DNA from: Campylobacter peloridis LMG 23910
GTDB lineage: Bacteria > Campylobacterota > Campylobacteria > Campylobacterales > Campylobacteraceae
Assembly: GCF_000816785.1 (NCBI RefSeq)
Contig: NZ_CP007766.1
Location: 1,550,001 to 1,614,000 of the forward strand
DNA: 64,000 bases
Direction of reading: 5' to 3'
Part shown: positions 1 to 9,334 of the stretch, piece after piece
Position numbering within the stretch: position 1 is the stretch's first letter
Layout: every line of letters starts with the position of its first letter
Translations under genes and position numbers: made by a program
The notes under the pieces: generated by a model
Databases searched by the model: none
Told to the model about the DNA's origin: nothing
The model's input: only the letters and a program-made list of their open reading frames with translations

Positions 1-239
1 GTTTTTTAGAGCTAAGAATAATCGATGATAATAAAAAACATGAAATCAGTGGCGAAATTTTCAATCAAAACAATTTCGATAGTATAAAACAAGCCAATAA
101 ACAACAAAGAGATGTATCTTACAATATCAACATAGCAAATAACCTTTTAGGTCATACATATAAAGATTTTTCATTTGAGGTGGCTTTACCACCTCATTAT
201 CAAAGTTATAAAATTTTCAAGCAATTAAAATGCAAATAA
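1..239 (+). CDS. 3' end of an unidentified gene
   Basis: An open frame enters from the left edge and ends at a TAA at 237-239. It encodes about 78 residues ending in KQLKCK, rich in Asn, Lys and Ile, with no membrane segment or motif I recognise. It points toward purF, and only two bases separate the two stop codons, so the genes are convergent. The N-terminal part lies outside the window and no function can be given. That it is coding rests on an uninterrupted frame with Campylobacter-like codon use. Confidence 0.6.
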   Translation, partial: FLELRIIDDNKKHEISGEIFNQNNFDSIKQANKQQRDVSYNINIANNLLGHTYKDFSFEVALPPHYQSYKIFKQLKCK

Positions 240-241
240 TT

Positions 242-1582
242 TTATTTTATAAAATAATCTCCATCAAAACTTATTAAAGAGTATTTTCTTTCATCGCCTA
301 TACTTGAAACTAGCTCATTAATATCCAAAAAAGTCAAACTATCTGCACCTGTGTATTCTCTAACCTCTTCAACGCTTTTGTTAGCTGAGATTAGTTCTTC
401 AAAAGTAGGTGTATCTATACCATAAATATCAGGAAATTTTATTTCAGGACAAGCTATAGCTAAATGAATTTTTCTTGCACCTGCTTGTTTTAAAAGAGAA
501 ATTATTTTTTTAGAAGTTGTTCCTCTTACAACACTATCATCAATTACAACTATATCTTTACCTTCTAAAACTTTTTTCATAGGATTTAGTTTAAGTTTTA
601 CTTTTAAATTTCTCATTTCTTGAGTTGGCTCTATAAAGGTTCTACCTACATAGTGGTTTCTAACTATTGCCATTTCAAGTGGAATTTTTAAATATTGTGC
701 AAAACCTATTGCAGCACTTACTCCACTATCAGGAACTGGTACTACAAAATCTACCTTTTCTTTAAATTTTTTAGCCAAGGTTTCTCCCATTTTTTTACGC
801 ACTTCATATACACTTTTACCCTCTAAAATACTATCAGGTCTAGCAAAATATATATATTCAAATGCACAAATTCTTGGATCTGTTTTATCAAAGACTTGAA
901 CACTTTCAAATTCATCATTACCTTGTGTAAAAATTAGCATTTCACCTGGTTTTACATCACGGATAAATTCAGCTTCTATTAAATCAAAAGCACAAGTTTC
1001 ACTTGCAATAATATACCCTCCATCTTTCAATCTTCCTAAAGATAAAGGTCTAACCCCGTAAGGATCTCTTACAACAAAAAGCTGGTTTTTACTAGCAAGC
1101 ATAAAACAATACGCACCCTTGCTTTGGCTTAGGCTTTCTATAAATCTATCTTTTAAAGTTCCTTTTTTACTTTTAGCTATCAAATGCACTACATTTTCTG
1201 TGTCCATATTAGAATGAAAAATTGCACCATTTTCAATAAGTTCTTTTCTAATTTCTTCTTTATTAATCAAATTTCCATTATGCACTAAAGAAATATCACC
1301 TAAAGAACAAGTTGCTGCAACAGGCTGTGCATCATGTAAAGAAGAATTTCCTGCTGTAGAATAACGATTATGCCCAATGGCTATCTCGCCTTTTAAATCT
1401 GCTAAAATTTGAGTATTAAAAATTTGTCCTACTTCACCTTTGGCTTTATGTGTTTTTATATTTAAACCATCGCTTACACTAATTCCACTTGCTTCTTGCC
1501 CACGATGTTGCATAGCAAACAAAGCATAATAAGCAATCGTACTTGCATTTTTTGAATTAATTACTCCAACTACTGCACACAT
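242..1582 (-). CDS. purF: Amidophosphoribosyltransferase
   Basis: PurF transfers ammonia from glutamine to PRPP to make phosphoribosylamine, the first committed step of purine synthesis in the cytoplasm. The 446-residue protein starts Met-Cys, so removal of Met1 exposes the N-terminal nucleophile Cys2 of the class II glutaminase domain (about 1-230). The phosphoribosyltransferase domain follows, with the PRPP-binding loop VVIDDSVVRGTTSK at 345-358. There is no propeptide before the Cys. The start follows the dapB stop directly with no gap, so the two genes are probably translated from one message. Confidence 0.97.
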   Translation of the reverse strand: MCAVVGVINSKNASTIAYYALFAMQHRGQEASGISVSDGLNIKTHKAKGEVGQIFNTQILADLKGEIAIGHNRYSTAGNSSLHDAQPVAATCSLGDISLVHNGNLINKEEIRKELIENGAIFHSNMDTENVVHLIAKSKKGTLKDRFIESLSQSKGAYCFMLASKNQLFVVRDPYGVRPLSLGRLKDGGYIIASETCAFDLIEAEFIRDVKPGEMLIFTQGNDEFESVQVFDKTDPRICAFEYIYFARPDSILEGKSVYEVRKKMGETLAKKFKEKVDFVVPVPDSGVSAAIGFAQYLKIPLEMAIVRNHYVGRTFIEPTQEMRNLKVKLKLNPMKKVLEGKDIVVIDDSVVRGTTSKKIISLLKQAGARKIHLAIACPEIKFPDIYGIDTPTFEELISANKSVEEVREYTGADSLTFLDINELVSSIGDERKYSLISFDGDYFIK

Positions 1583-2311
1583 TTAAATTCCTAAACAATC
1601 ATCTATATCATACAAGCCATTTTCTTGAGAAACTAACCATTTTGCACACTTTATAGCACCCTTTGCAAAAGTTGCTCTTGAAGTGGCTGTATGATTTAAT
1701 TCTATAAATTCACCTTCATTATAAAAGCCAACTCTATGAGAACCTACTATATCACCACCTCTTAAACTCATAACCGCAATTTCATCTTTACTTCTTTGAC
1801 CAATTATCCCATCTCTTCCGCTAATTCTTACTTTTTCTAAGTCCAAATTTCTAGCTTTAGCAACATTTTGCGCTAAAGTCATTGCGGTGCCACTTGGTGC
1901 ATCTTTTTTCTTATTATGATGCATTTCTAATATTTCTATATCAAAATCTTTTAAAGCTTCACTTGCTAAATATGAAAGTTTTTTTAATATGGCCACACCT
2001 AAAGACATATTAGTTGCATAAAGAATAGGCATAATAATACTCGCACTTTGCATTAATTCTTGTTGCTTATTATTCAAACCTGTAGTTCCTATTACCAAAG
2101 GTTTTGGATTGCTTCTTGCATACAAAAGCAAATCTTCGCATCCTTTAGGAGTAGAAAAGTCTATAATTACATCACATTTTGCAAAAAATTCTTCATAATT
2201 TGAACCTTGATCAAACAAAGCACTTTCCTTTGCTTGATCATCCTCTTGCAAACAAAGTCTTATTTGAGTTCCCATACGCCCATTACTTCCATGAATTCCA
2301 ATATTTATCAT
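1583..2311 (-). CDS. dapB: 4-hydroxy-tetrahydrodipicolinate reductase
   Basis: DapB carries out the NAD(P)H-dependent reduction step of the diaminopimelate/lysine pathway, which feeds peptidoglycan. The 242-residue protein has the Rossmann glycine motif GSNGRMG at 8-14 and the catalytic and substrate motif [15 protein letters not shown] at 129-143, including the paired His, the Lys and DAPSGT. Its length is normal for the family. It is first in a two-gene unit with purF, and a TATAAT-like -10 lies 30 bp upstream of the start. Confidence 0.97.
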   Translation of the reverse strand: MINIGIHGSNGRMGTQIRLCLQEDDQAKESALFDQGSNYEEFFAKCDVIIDFSTPKGCEDLLLYARSNPKPLVIGTTGLNNKQQELMQSASIIMPILYATNMSLGVAILKKLSYLASEALKDFDIEILEMHHNKKKDAPSGTAMTLAQNVAKARNLDLEKVRISGRDGIIGQRSKDEIAVMSLRGGDIVGSHRVGFYNEGEFIELNHTATSRATFAKGAIKCAKWLVSQENGLYDIDDCLGI

Positions 2312-2340
2312 TTTAAATCTACCTTTTTAGAATTTGGAAA

Positions 2341-2346
2341 ATTGTA
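2341..2346 (-). promoter_or_regulatory. Probable -10 element of the dapB-purF operon
   Basis: Read on the minus strand this is TACAAT, one base from TATAAT, ending 30 bp before the dapB ATG. The sequence upstream is T-rich without a clear -35, as is usual for Campylobacter vegetative promoters. The gap to the preceding gene is 69 bp, so an own promoter is plausible. Confidence 0.5.
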
Positions 2347-2380
2347 GCGTTTATTTATTTAAAAGCAAATAACACTTTTT

Positions 2381-2671
2381 TTAATCATCCCATTTTTGGC
2401 CTAAAAAATTTCCATTTCTATCAAAAAACATCTCCATATTGTTGCTTAGTTTTACTTCATATCCGTATTCTTCCCAGTCCACATCTACAATAAAAGCACC
2501 AGGAAAGGAATTTTGAATTTTATCCATTATAGGCTTTGAAAGTCCATAATAATTTTGTGTATAAGGATAATGTTGTGGTATATTTTCTTGATATGGGTTA
2601 ATATTTTGCTGTGTAATATTTGCACTAGCTATTGCCACTAAAGTTACACCTAAAATTAGTATTTTTTTCAT
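2381..2671 (-). CDS. Small secreted PepSY-like protein
   Basis: This is a 96-residue protein with a typical Sec signal peptide (Lys-Lys, a hydrophobic run, then an Ala-Ser-Ala region near residue 17). The mature part is short and ends in a segment (VDVDWEEYGYEVKLSNNMEM followed by a Phe-Asp-x-x-Gly-x-Phe turn) that resembles PepSY-like/DUF2874 periplasmic proteins, in which Asn/Asp-Gly turns link paired beta strands. The role is unknown; related proteins are thought to modulate periplasmic partners. It stands alone between dapB and trxB, with a good RBS (AAGGAGA). The family call is by pattern only. Confidence 0.8.
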   Translation of the reverse strand: MKKILILGVTLVAIASANITQQNINPYQENIPQHYPYTQNYYGLSKPIMDKIQNSFPGAFIVDVDWEEYGYEVKLSNNMEMFFDRNGNFLGQKWDD

Positions 2672-2736
2672 AAGATTCTCCTTGATAATAATTAATAGAA
2701 GAATCTTATAAAGTTTGTGTGAAATTTATGTGAATA

Positions 2737-3678
2737 TTAGTGCAGACTTTCTACATAAGCTAAAGCACTAAGTGCAGCAACTGCTCCATCTGCTGCAGCA
2801 CATACAACTTGTTTTGGAGCATCTTTTCTTAAATCTCCTGCAGCAAATAAACCTGCTACATTAGTTTGCATTTTAAGATCAACGCTTACCTGACCACCAT
2901 CTTCCATAGCACATAAAAATTCCCCATTATCTTGCTTTAAAATCTCATTTCTTACATCTAAACCTACAAAGGTAAAAATTCCTGGCACATCAAGTTCTCT
3001 TTTAGAACCATCATTAAGGCCTATTTTGATTTTATTCACACCCATATTATCACCACAAACCTCATCTATAATAGCATTGGTGATTAATTCTATTTTTTCA
3101 TTATTTTTAACTTTTTCAACCGTTGAAGGAGCTGCTCTAAATTCATCGCGTCTGTGGATAAGATAAACTTTTGAGCATATATTTGCAAGATATAAAGCCT
3201 CTTCTAATGCAGTATCGCCTCCACCCAAAACTGCTACTTCTTTATTTTTATAAAAAAAGCCATCACAAGTTGCACAAGTGCTAACTCCTTTTCCAAAAAA
3301 TTCATCCTCGCCTTTAAAACCTGCACGACGCGGAGTAGAACCTGTACAAACAATCACAGCCTTAGCTTGCGCGTTTTTTCCGCCTTCAAGCTTTATATTA
3401 AAACTACCATCAGCATTTTTACTTACTTGCTCTACACCTATCATTTCATGCTTTAAGCCAAAACGCATGCATTGTTCATTCCAAGGTGCCATAAAAGAAA
3501 TTCCATCTAAAATTTGTGCTACGCCTGGATAATTTTCTATTTCAGAACTTGAAGTAATTTGCCCACCTGGCATACCTTTTTCAAACATTACAACATTTTT
3601 TAATCCGCCTCTAGTAGCATACAAACCCGCACTCAATCCTGCAGGACCACCACCTATAATAGCTAAATCTAACATCAT
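2737..3678 (-). CDS. trxB: Thioredoxin reductase
   Basis: TrxB is the FAD flavoenzyme that uses NADPH to reduce thioredoxin. The N-terminal FAD-binding motif [10 protein letters not shown] is at 9-18, the redox pair is C135-A-T-C138, a second nucleotide motif ([10 protein letters not shown]) follows, and the C-terminal FAD segment (AAGDL) is near the end. The 313-residue length is normal. Two Met codons open the frame and either could start translation; the second gives the usual [10 protein letters not shown]. It lies downstream of trxA but has its own -10. Confidence 0.97.
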   Translation of the reverse strand: MMLDLAIIGGGPAGLSAGLYATRGGLKNVVMFEKGMPGGQITSSSEIENYPGVAQILDGISFMAPWNEQCMRFGLKHEMIGVEQVSKNADGSFNIKLEGGKNAQAKAVIVCTGSTPRRAGFKGEDEFFGKGVSTCATCDGFFYKNKEVAVLGGGDTALEEALYLANICSKVYLIHRRDEFRAAPSTVEKVKNNEKIELITNAIIDEVCGDNMGVNKIKIGLNDGSKRELDVPGIFTFVGLDVRNEILKQDNGEFLCAMEDGGQVSVDLKMQTNVAGLFAAGDLRKDAPKQVVCAAADGAVAALSALAYVESLH

Positions 3679-3706
3679 ATTTTCCTTGTGATTTTTATTT
3701 TGAAGT

Positions 3707-3712
3707 ATTATA
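3707..3712 (-). promoter_or_regulatory. -10 element for trxB
   Basis: The minus strand reads TTGTATAATAC here, with a perfect TATAAT 28 bp before the first Met of trxB. With the trxA-trxB hairpin just upstream, this implies trxB can be transcribed independently of trxA. Confidence 0.6.
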
Positions 3713-3769
3713 CAAATTTTTCTTTAATTATAAATAATAAAAATTATTAAATAGTAAAAAATATAGTAG

Positions 3770-3789
3770 AAAGCCACTTAAGTGGCTTT
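3770..3789 (-). terminator. Perfect 20-bp palindrome between trxA and trxB
   Basis: The sequence AAAGCCACTTAAGTGGCTTT is fully self-complementary and begins 3 bp after the trxA stop codon. In the trxA transcript it folds as a stem followed by a mixed U-rich stretch with a run of six U about 10 nt downstream. It is probably a weak or partial terminator that reduces read-through from trxA into trxB. A protein-binding palindrome is the alternative. Confidence 0.55.
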
Positions 3790-3792
3790 AAA

Positions 3793-4107
3793 TTATAAAA
3801 GTGAGTTTAATTTATCTGATAAAGCTTGTTTAGATTGAGCACCAACTAATTGATCAACTACTTCACCATCTTTAAAAAAGATAATAGTTGGTATAGATCT
3901 AACACCAAATTGCGCTGCTAAATCACCTTGTTCGTCTGTATTTACTTTACAAATTTTAGCCTTGCCATCAAAATCATTAGCAAGCTCATCAATAACTGGA
4001 GCAAGCATTCTACAAGGTCCACACCATGGAGCCCAAAAATCAACTAAAGCTACACCTTCTTTTGCTTGTGCAAAATTTTCTGCAGTTAAATCAATATATT
4101 TTCCCAT
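3793..4107 (-). CDS. trxA: Thioredoxin
   Basis: This is a 104-residue classic thioredoxin that reduces disulfides in cytoplasmic proteins and is itself reduced by TrxB, encoded next door. The WCGPC active site has Cys29 and Cys32, the buried Asp is in VDFWAPW, and the cis-proline is in RSIPTI near residue 76. A strong RBS (AAAGGAG) precedes the ATG. Confidence 0.98.
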   Translation of the reverse strand: MGKYIDLTAENFAQAKEGVALVDFWAPWCGPCRMLAPVIDELANDFDGKAKICKVNTDEQGDLAAQFGVRSIPTIIFFKDGEVVDQLVGAQSKQALSDKLNSLL

Positions 4108-4129
4108 TTTTTCTCCTTTATTTTTTTAA

Positions 4130-4135
4130 ATTTTA
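4130..4135 (-). promoter_or_regulatory. Possible -10 element for trxA
   Basis: The minus strand reads AATAAAATTT, with TAAAAT 22 bp before the trxA ATG and just ahead of the AAAGGAG RBS. The only other route for transcription is read-through from yraN 50 bp upstream. The match is moderate. Confidence 0.35.
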
Positions 4136-4157
4136 TTGAAATAGAATAAACATTGTC

Positions 4158-4496
4158 TTAATAACTAATATTTTCTACAAGCTTTATATCATCTTTATAC
4201 ACACAAAGTAAATCTAATTGAAAATTTTTTTCATTACTATGTTTCATAAAGTAATATTCTATAGCTTTTATAATTTTATTGTATTTTTTAAAATCCAGTC
4301 GATACGCTACTTCATAATTTCCTTGAGTGCTTTTAACCTCAATAAAATGTAAAATATTATTTTTTACAGCAATAATATCAATTTCTCCAAATTTAGAATG
4401 AAAATTTCTTTCTATGATTTCAAAGCCTTGTGATTTTAAAAATTCACAAGCATCATTTTCACCTTTTTTACCAAAAAGATATTCTTTTAAGCCCAT
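4158..4496 (-). CDS. YraN-family (UPF0102) putative endonuclease
   Basis: The 112-residue protein has the PD-(D/E)XK-like core of the UPF0102 family: Gly-Glu-Ile-Asp at 37-40, then a beta strand ending in Glu53-Val-Lys55. The cellular role of the family is not settled; relatives have been linked to DNA metabolism through the fold. The start overlaps the hom stop by one base, so the gene is translationally coupled to hom. Confidence 0.85.
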   Translation of the reverse strand: MGLKEYLFGKKGENDACEFLKSQGFEIIERNFHSKFGEIDIIAVKNNILHFIEVKSTQGNYEVAYRLDFKKYNKIIKAIEYYFMKHSNEKNFQLDLLCVYKDDIKLVENISY

Positions 4497-5749
4497 TAAT
4501 CTTCTATTCTCATCATAAAAATTTCTTCTTTGATAAATTCTTGTTGTTTTAATTTTTGTATTAAAATTTGTATATTTTCTTCATAAGTTTCATGGGTTAT
4601 AAAAAATAAAGTACTATAGTTTTCCTGTTCTTTTTTAGGCTTTTGAAGAAAAATATCAATAGAAATTTCATGCTCGCTCATTAGCTGAGTAATTTTTGAC
4701 AAAACACCTATTTTATCCAATACCTTCAATCTCAAATAGTATCTTGTATAAATTTTATCTTTATCTAAAAGTTCATAAGAAGTATCACTTAAATATCCAA
4801 AAATAGCACTATTTTTTTCTTTTCTTGCTATATCGATTAAATCCGCTATAACAGCACTTGCAGTTGCTCTTCCTCCAGCACCTGCTCCATAATATAAACT
4901 TTCTCCTAAAACATCACCATATACACTAATAGCATTCATAACCCCATCAACTTTTGCAAGCATTTTGTCTTTACTAAGCATAGCAGGATGAACCCTTAGT
5001 TCTATTTTTTCATCTTTTATTTTAGCAATACCCAAATGTTTAATAACATAATCAAATTCTTTAGCAAAATAAATATCCTCATCGCTTACTTTACTAATAC
5101 CCTCAATCAAAATATCTTCAGGTTTTACTCTTAAACCATAAGCAATATTAGCTAAAATTAAAAGCTTATGTGCAGCATCAAATCCTTCTATATCAAAAGT
5201 AGGATCAGCTTCAGCATATCCTAAATCTTGTGCTTTTTTTAATACTTCTTGAAATTTGGCATTATCTTCTGCCATCTTACTTAAAATAAAATTACTTGTA
5301 CCATTTAATATACCTTTTATAGAAAGAATATTATTTGCACTCAAGCCTTCTTTTAAAATTTTAATGATAGGAATTCCACCTGCAACACTAGCCTCATAAC
5401 CAAAAGCTGAATTTTTAGCTAATTTTTCAAGTTCATAACGATGATAAGCAAGCAAAGCTTTGTTTGCTGTTATCACCGCTTTTTTTTGTTTTAGTATTTT
5501 AGAAATTAACTCAAAAGGCAAATCTATACCACCCATTAATTCTACAAATACATCAATATCATCGCGTTTTAAAATCGCATCAATATCATTTACCACAGGA
5601 ATTAACGCATTTGGCTTTGGAGTTTTTGCTAAAGCAATTACTGGAATAATTTCTTCATCACATCTTGCTTTAATCAAATCTTTATTTTTTAATAAAATTT
5701 CTACAACAGCACTTCCTACAGTGCCATAGCCTAAAATTGCAACTTTCAT
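4496..5749 (-). CDS. hom: Homoserine dehydrogenase
   Basis: Hom reduces aspartate semialdehyde to homoserine for threonine and methionine synthesis. The 417-residue protein has the NAD(P) motif GYGTVG at 7-12, the central catalytic domain (LNGTSNFIL, then EADPTFDIEG), and a C-terminal ACT domain from about residue 340, which in this family mediates threonine feedback. It is a monofunctional enzyme with no fused aspartokinase. It sits one base after the aminotransferase stop. Confidence 0.96.
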   Translation of the reverse strand: MKVAILGYGTVGSAVVEILLKNKDLIKARCDEEIIPVIALAKTPKPNALIPVVNDIDAILKRDDIDVFVELMGGIDLPFELISKILKQKKAVITANKALLAYHRYELEKLAKNSAFGYEASVAGGIPIIKILKEGLSANNILSIKGILNGTSNFILSKMAEDNAKFQEVLKKAQDLGYAEADPTFDIEGFDAAHKLLILANIAYGLRVKPEDILIEGISKVSDEDIYFAKEFDYVIKHLGIAKIKDEKIELRVHPAMLSKDKMLAKVDGVMNAISVYGDVLGESLYYGAGAGGRATASAVIADLIDIARKEKNSAIFGYLSDTSYELLDKDKIYTRYYLRLKVLDKIGVLSKITQLMSEHEISIDIFLQKPKKEQENYSTLFFITHETYEENIQILIQKLKQQEFIKEEIFMMRIED

Positions 5750-5750
5750 T

Positions 5751-6953
5751 TTATTCTCTTAAATATTTTTTGATATTTCTTGCCCCTTGGCGTATGCGAT
5801 TTTCATTTTCAATTAAAGCTATACGCACATACTCATTACCTGCTTCACCAAAACCTACCCCAGGGCTAACAGCTACATTGGCCTTTTGCAAAAGCTGTTT
5901 AGCAAATTCCATACTTCCAAGATGAGCTTTATTCTTAGGCAATTTTGCCCACACAAACATACTTGCTTGAGGCTTTTTAAGACTCCATCCTGCTTGATGA
6001 AAGGATTCAACTAAAACATCCAATCTTTTAGCATAAATTGCTTTAATCTCTTCTACACAACTTTGATCACCATCTAAAGCTATAGTAGCTGCAACTTGCA
6101 CAGGAGTATACATGCCATAATCAAACCAAGATTTTATTTTTTTTAAAGCTCCAATTAAGCGTTTATTACCTACAACAAAACCCACACGCCAACCTGCCAT
6201 ATTATAAGATTTTGAAAGTGTATAAGTTTCTACTGCAACATCTTTAGCACCTTCAACTTCTAAAATAGAAGGGGTTTTATAAGCTCCAAAAGTCAAATCC
6301 GCATAAGCAATATCAGAAATAATATAAAATCTTTCTTTTTTTGCCATAGCAACCAATCTTTCATAAAAACTTTTTTCTACGATAACCGTTGTAGGATTGT
6401 GAGGAAAATTTACCACTACATATTTTGGGCGTGGCAAACTCTCACGCAAGGTTTTTTGCAAATTTTCAAAAAAGATATTTTCATCAAGTTCAAATTTATC
6501 ATTAAAGTCAAAAGGCATTGAAACTACATTACCACCTGCTATAATAAAAGCTTGAGTGTGTATTGGATAAGCAGGGGTTGGTACAATGGCCACATCACCA
6601 GGATTAATCACAGCTCTTGCTAAATTCACAAAACCTTCTTTTGAACCCATAGTAGCAACAACTTCGCTTTCAGCATCTAAATCAACATTATATTTTCTTT
6701 TATACCAATTACAAATTGCAAGTCTTAACTTATAAATTCCACTAGATGCAGAATACCCCGAAGTTTTGTCTTTATTAGCACTTTCACAAAGCTTATCTAT
6801 AATGTGCTGTGGGGTTTTGCCATCAGGATTTCCCATAGAAAAATCTATAATATCCTCTCCAGCTCTTCTTGCTGCCATTTTTATCGCATTTACTTCTGCA
6901 AAAACATAATTTGGAAGTCTTTCTATGGTATTAAAATGAATTTCTTCAAACAT
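5751..6953 (-). CDS. Class I/II PLP-dependent aminotransferase (AlaC-like)
   Basis: The 400-residue fold-type I aminotransferase has the PLP Schiff-base lysine K248 (SKSYNMAGWR), the Asp that pairs with the PLP nitrogen at D214, and NFPHNPT at 182-188. The N-terminal part (RLPNYVF, then IIDFSMGNPDG) closely resembles E. coli AlaC, a glutamate-pyruvate aminotransferase; that comparison is from memory. Adjacency to hom suggests amino-acid synthesis. The true donor and acceptor cannot be read from sequence. Confidence 0.9.
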   Translation of the reverse strand: MFEEIHFNTIERLPNYVFAEVNAIKMAARRAGEDIIDFSMGNPDGKTPQHIIDKLCESANKDKTSGYSASSGIYKLRLAICNWYKRKYNVDLDAESEVVATMGSKEGFVNLARAVINPGDVAIVPTPAYPIHTQAFIIAGGNVVSMPFDFNDKFELDENIFFENLQKTLRESLPRPKYVVVNFPHNPTTVIVEKSFYERLVAMAKKERFYIISDIAYADLTFGAYKTPSILEVEGAKDVAVETYTLSKSYNMAGWRVGFVVGNKRLIGALKKIKSWFDYGMYTPVQVAATIALDGDQSCVEEIKAIYAKRLDVLVESFHQAGWSLKKPQASMFVWAKLPKNKAHLGSMEFAKQLLQKANVAVSPGVGFGEAGNEYVRIALIENENRIRQGARNIKKYLRE

Positions 6954-6966
6954 TTTCCGTCCTTTT

Positions 6967-7773
6967 TTAGCGTCTTAAGTAAATTTTTAAACCCCTTTTA
7001 ATATTATCAAGGCTAAACATATCTCCTATAATAGCATATTTTGCACCCAAAGGAATAGGCAAAGTTATATCATTTTGCTTATGTATTTTTTCTACTCCTT
7101 GGATAAAATTTAAATTTTTATCCAAAAATTGGATTTTGCAAAACCAAGAATCTAAATTATGTGCGCTTAATTCTATAGACTTTGCCCCTTGTAGATCAAG
7201 AATATATTCCCTTAAAGGTTTGTTTAGTTGAGTAAGGACATTAAGTGAAACTTGGGTGTTAATTTTTGGCATAGCTTTTGAAAAATCAAGTTCGTATTCA
7301 TAGTTTAATTCTGAAATTTTAGAAATATCCTTAATAAAAACTGAATTTAAAAGTAATGCTTTATAAAATAAACCAGGATCTAGCATATATTGAGAATCAA
7401 CAGCTAATTTATATGTAATATAATTTTCTCTTAATGTTAGCTCAATAGGTATAAAATAAACATAACCTAATTCATTTAAAGTATCATTAATAATTTTGAA
7501 AAAAATTACAGAATCAGCTTGTGCTTTGAAACTAAAAATCAATGTTTTTGGCTCATTAAATATAAAGTTAGCTAAAGAATTTGTTTTTAAAATTTGCGAG
7601 ATTTCATATATATTCACATTTTTATTTACATCTATGTAATTGTTGTTTGCAAACAAAAGCTCTAATTTTGCATCTTTAGAGCTATCATTAACGATATGTT
7701 TTGCAACCTCTAAAGCACTTAATGCATAAGCATTTATACTAAAAATTATAGCAATGATTGCAATTTTTACCAT
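6967..7773 (-). CDS. Putative secreted protein of unknown function
   Basis: This 268-residue protein has an N-terminal hydrophobic signal (MVKIAIIAIIFSINAYA) and no later membrane span, so it is probably periplasmic. The body looks like a beta-rich extracytoplasmic protein, with repeated short hydrophobic strands and a late Trp-Phe-Cys segment. I recognise no catalytic motif. It overlaps the upstream membrane-protein gene by 7 bp, which suggests the pair works together. C. jejuni has an equivalent pair at the same place (from memory). Confidence 0.8.
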   Translation of the reverse strand: MVKIAIIAIIFSINAYALSALEVAKHIVNDSSKDAKLELLFANNNYIDVNKNVNIYEISQILKTNSLANFIFNEPKTLIFSFKAQADSVIFFKIINDTLNELGYVYFIPIELTLRENYITYKLAVDSQYMLDPGLFYKALLLNSVFIKDISKISELNYEYELDFSKAMPKINTQVSLNVLTQLNKPLREYILDLQGAKSIELSAHNLDSWFCKIQFLDKNLNFIQGVEKIHKQNDITLPIPLGAKYAIIGDMFSLDNIKRGLKIYLRR

Positions 7774-8642
7774 AACTTTCCTTTGTTTTCTTTCATAAAT
7801 TCAGCCTTAGTAATTTGCTTAATTTGACCATCTTTGATAATTAAAAATTTAGATAATCCATTTTTAAATTCTAAGGTATTGTTGTTTTCATCATTCATGG
7901 TAAAAGCTGCATGTCCTGTAGTAATTAACATATCTTTTTGTAAAGAAAGTACATAATCTTTCTTTATAATCATGGAGCTTTTTTTATGATCTTTTAAGTC
8001 AATCATTCCTATCCAAAGTTCAGCACTAGGTTTAATAACACTTTCTTTTAATAATATTGTTTTATTATTATCAATGTCTTCATTTGTTATATTTTCATCT
8101 TGATTTTGCTCTAATGTAATATTATTTTCTACATTTACATCGCTTTTGTTTTCTTCTATAATAGGATTTTTTTCTTCGCTAGCAAAAAAATTAACTACTT
8201 CTTCGCTTTTATTATCATCGTTTTTATCTTCTAAAACAACTTGTTCTTGCTCTAAAATATTTGTAGTATTTTCATCAGTAAAATTTTGAAAAAATCTTGA
8301 TGCACCAAAAGCTATAAGTATAATTAAAACCACTGCAATTATAATTACAAAATACCATAAATTAGAACCTTCTTTTGTATAAGAATTAACTCTTGGAGAA
8401 ATATGAACATGGTTTTTTTTCTCTATACCATTTTCTTCTAAATAAGCATGATATTCTTCTAAAAAGCTTGTGAAATCAAGATCATATTCTCTTTGTAAAA
8501 TTTTAATATAGCCATTTACATTAAAACGAGATAAAGTTTTAAAATCTTTTTTTACAATAAGCTCAAGACATGCTAATTCAATTTGCGTTCGTCTTTGAAC
8601 TTCTACTAAATTTAAATCTTGTAATTTTGTCCAATTATCCAT
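7767..8642 (-). CDS. Single-span membrane protein of unknown function
   Basis: The 291-residue protein has a cytoplasmic N-terminal part (about 1-95), one transmembrane helix at about 96-115 (WYFVIIIAVVLIILIAF), an acidic Asn/Glu-rich linker (about 120-195), and a small C-terminal periplasmic domain. This layout resembles RodZ-like proteins (cytoplasmic helical domain, one span, periplasmic beta domain), but no clear HTH signature is visible. It overlaps its neighbours on both sides by a few bases in a tight operon. Confidence 0.8.
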   Translation of the reverse strand: MDNWTKLQDLNLVEVQRRTQIELACLELIVKKDFKTLSRFNVNGYIKILQREYDLDFTSFLEEYHAYLEENGIEKKNHVHISPRVNSYTKEGSNLWYFVIIIAVVLIILIAFGASRFFQNFTDENTTNILEQEQVVLEDKNDDNKSEEVVNFFASEEKNPIIEENKSDVNVENNITLEQNQDENITNEDIDNNKTILLKESVIKPSAELWIGMIDLKDHKKSSMIIKKDYVLSLQKDMLITTGHAAFTMNDENNNTLEFKNGLSKFLIIKDGQIKQITKAEFMKENKGKLW

Positions 8643-9315
8643 TTTTCATCCTATCACAAAGTATTGCAAAAGCTGCACTTACATTTAAGCTATCAAAATC
8701 ATTATGCATTTTTATACCCACACATTTATCACTTTTTTTTAAAATCTTAGGGGCTATACCAAAACCCTCACTACCCATAATCAAAACTTTTTTTTCTTTA
8801 ACTTTTATAGTATGTATATCATCTCCTCCACTTGCACTAGCATAAATATAAAAACCTTTTTGTTTTAGCTCATTTATCATGGTTAAAATATCATCATTTA
8901 AAACGATTTTCATATCTAAAGCCGCGCCGCTGCTTGAGCGTATCACTCCATCAATAGCCACACTTTTTGCAGCCAAAATCACCCCATCAACTCCAAGTGC
9001 ATAAGCACTACGCACAATAGCTCCGATATTTCCAACATCGCTGATATTATACAAAATTACAATAAAATCTTTTTCCTTTAAATCCTCAAAAGCACTAAAT
9101 TCAAATTCTTTAATATCCATCAAAAATCCTTGATGATTACCCCCTCTTGCAAGGCTTTGTGCAGTTTTAAAATCAAGCTTTTTGATCTTTTTAGAACTTT
9201 TGATAATTTTTGTAAAATCAGCCTTTTGGCATTCTTTTGCCAAATAAATTTCATTAATTTTTTCTTTATGTTTTTCTAAAATGTAAAAAAATACCTGCTT
9301 ACCATATACTATCAT
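8635..9315 (-). CDS. TrmH/RlmB-family 23S rRNA 2'-O-methyltransferase
   Basis: The 226-residue protein is a SPOUT methyltransferase that uses SAM to methylate ribose 2'-OH. The C-terminal trefoil-knot motifs are present: NIGAIVRSA, MGSEGFGI and LNVSAAFAIL. A short N-terminal substrate-binding domain (about 1-75) is present as in RlmB, which modifies 23S G2251. RlmB is the best guess for the target, but other TrmH members act on tRNA. The stop overlaps the start of the next gene by 8 bp. Confidence 0.88.
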   Translation of the reverse strand: MIVYGKQVFFYILEKHKEKINEIYLAKECQKADFTKIIKSSKKIKKLDFKTAQSLARGGNHQGFLMDIKEFEFSAFEDLKEKDFIVILYNISDVGNIGAIVRSAYALGVDGVILAAKSVAIDGVIRSSSGAALDMKIVLNDDILTMINELKQKGFYIYASASGGDDIHTIKVKEKKVLIMGSEGFGIAPKILKKSDKCVGIKMHNDFDSLNVSAAFAILCDRMKNG

Positions 9316-9334
9316 TTTTAAATAATAACCAAAT

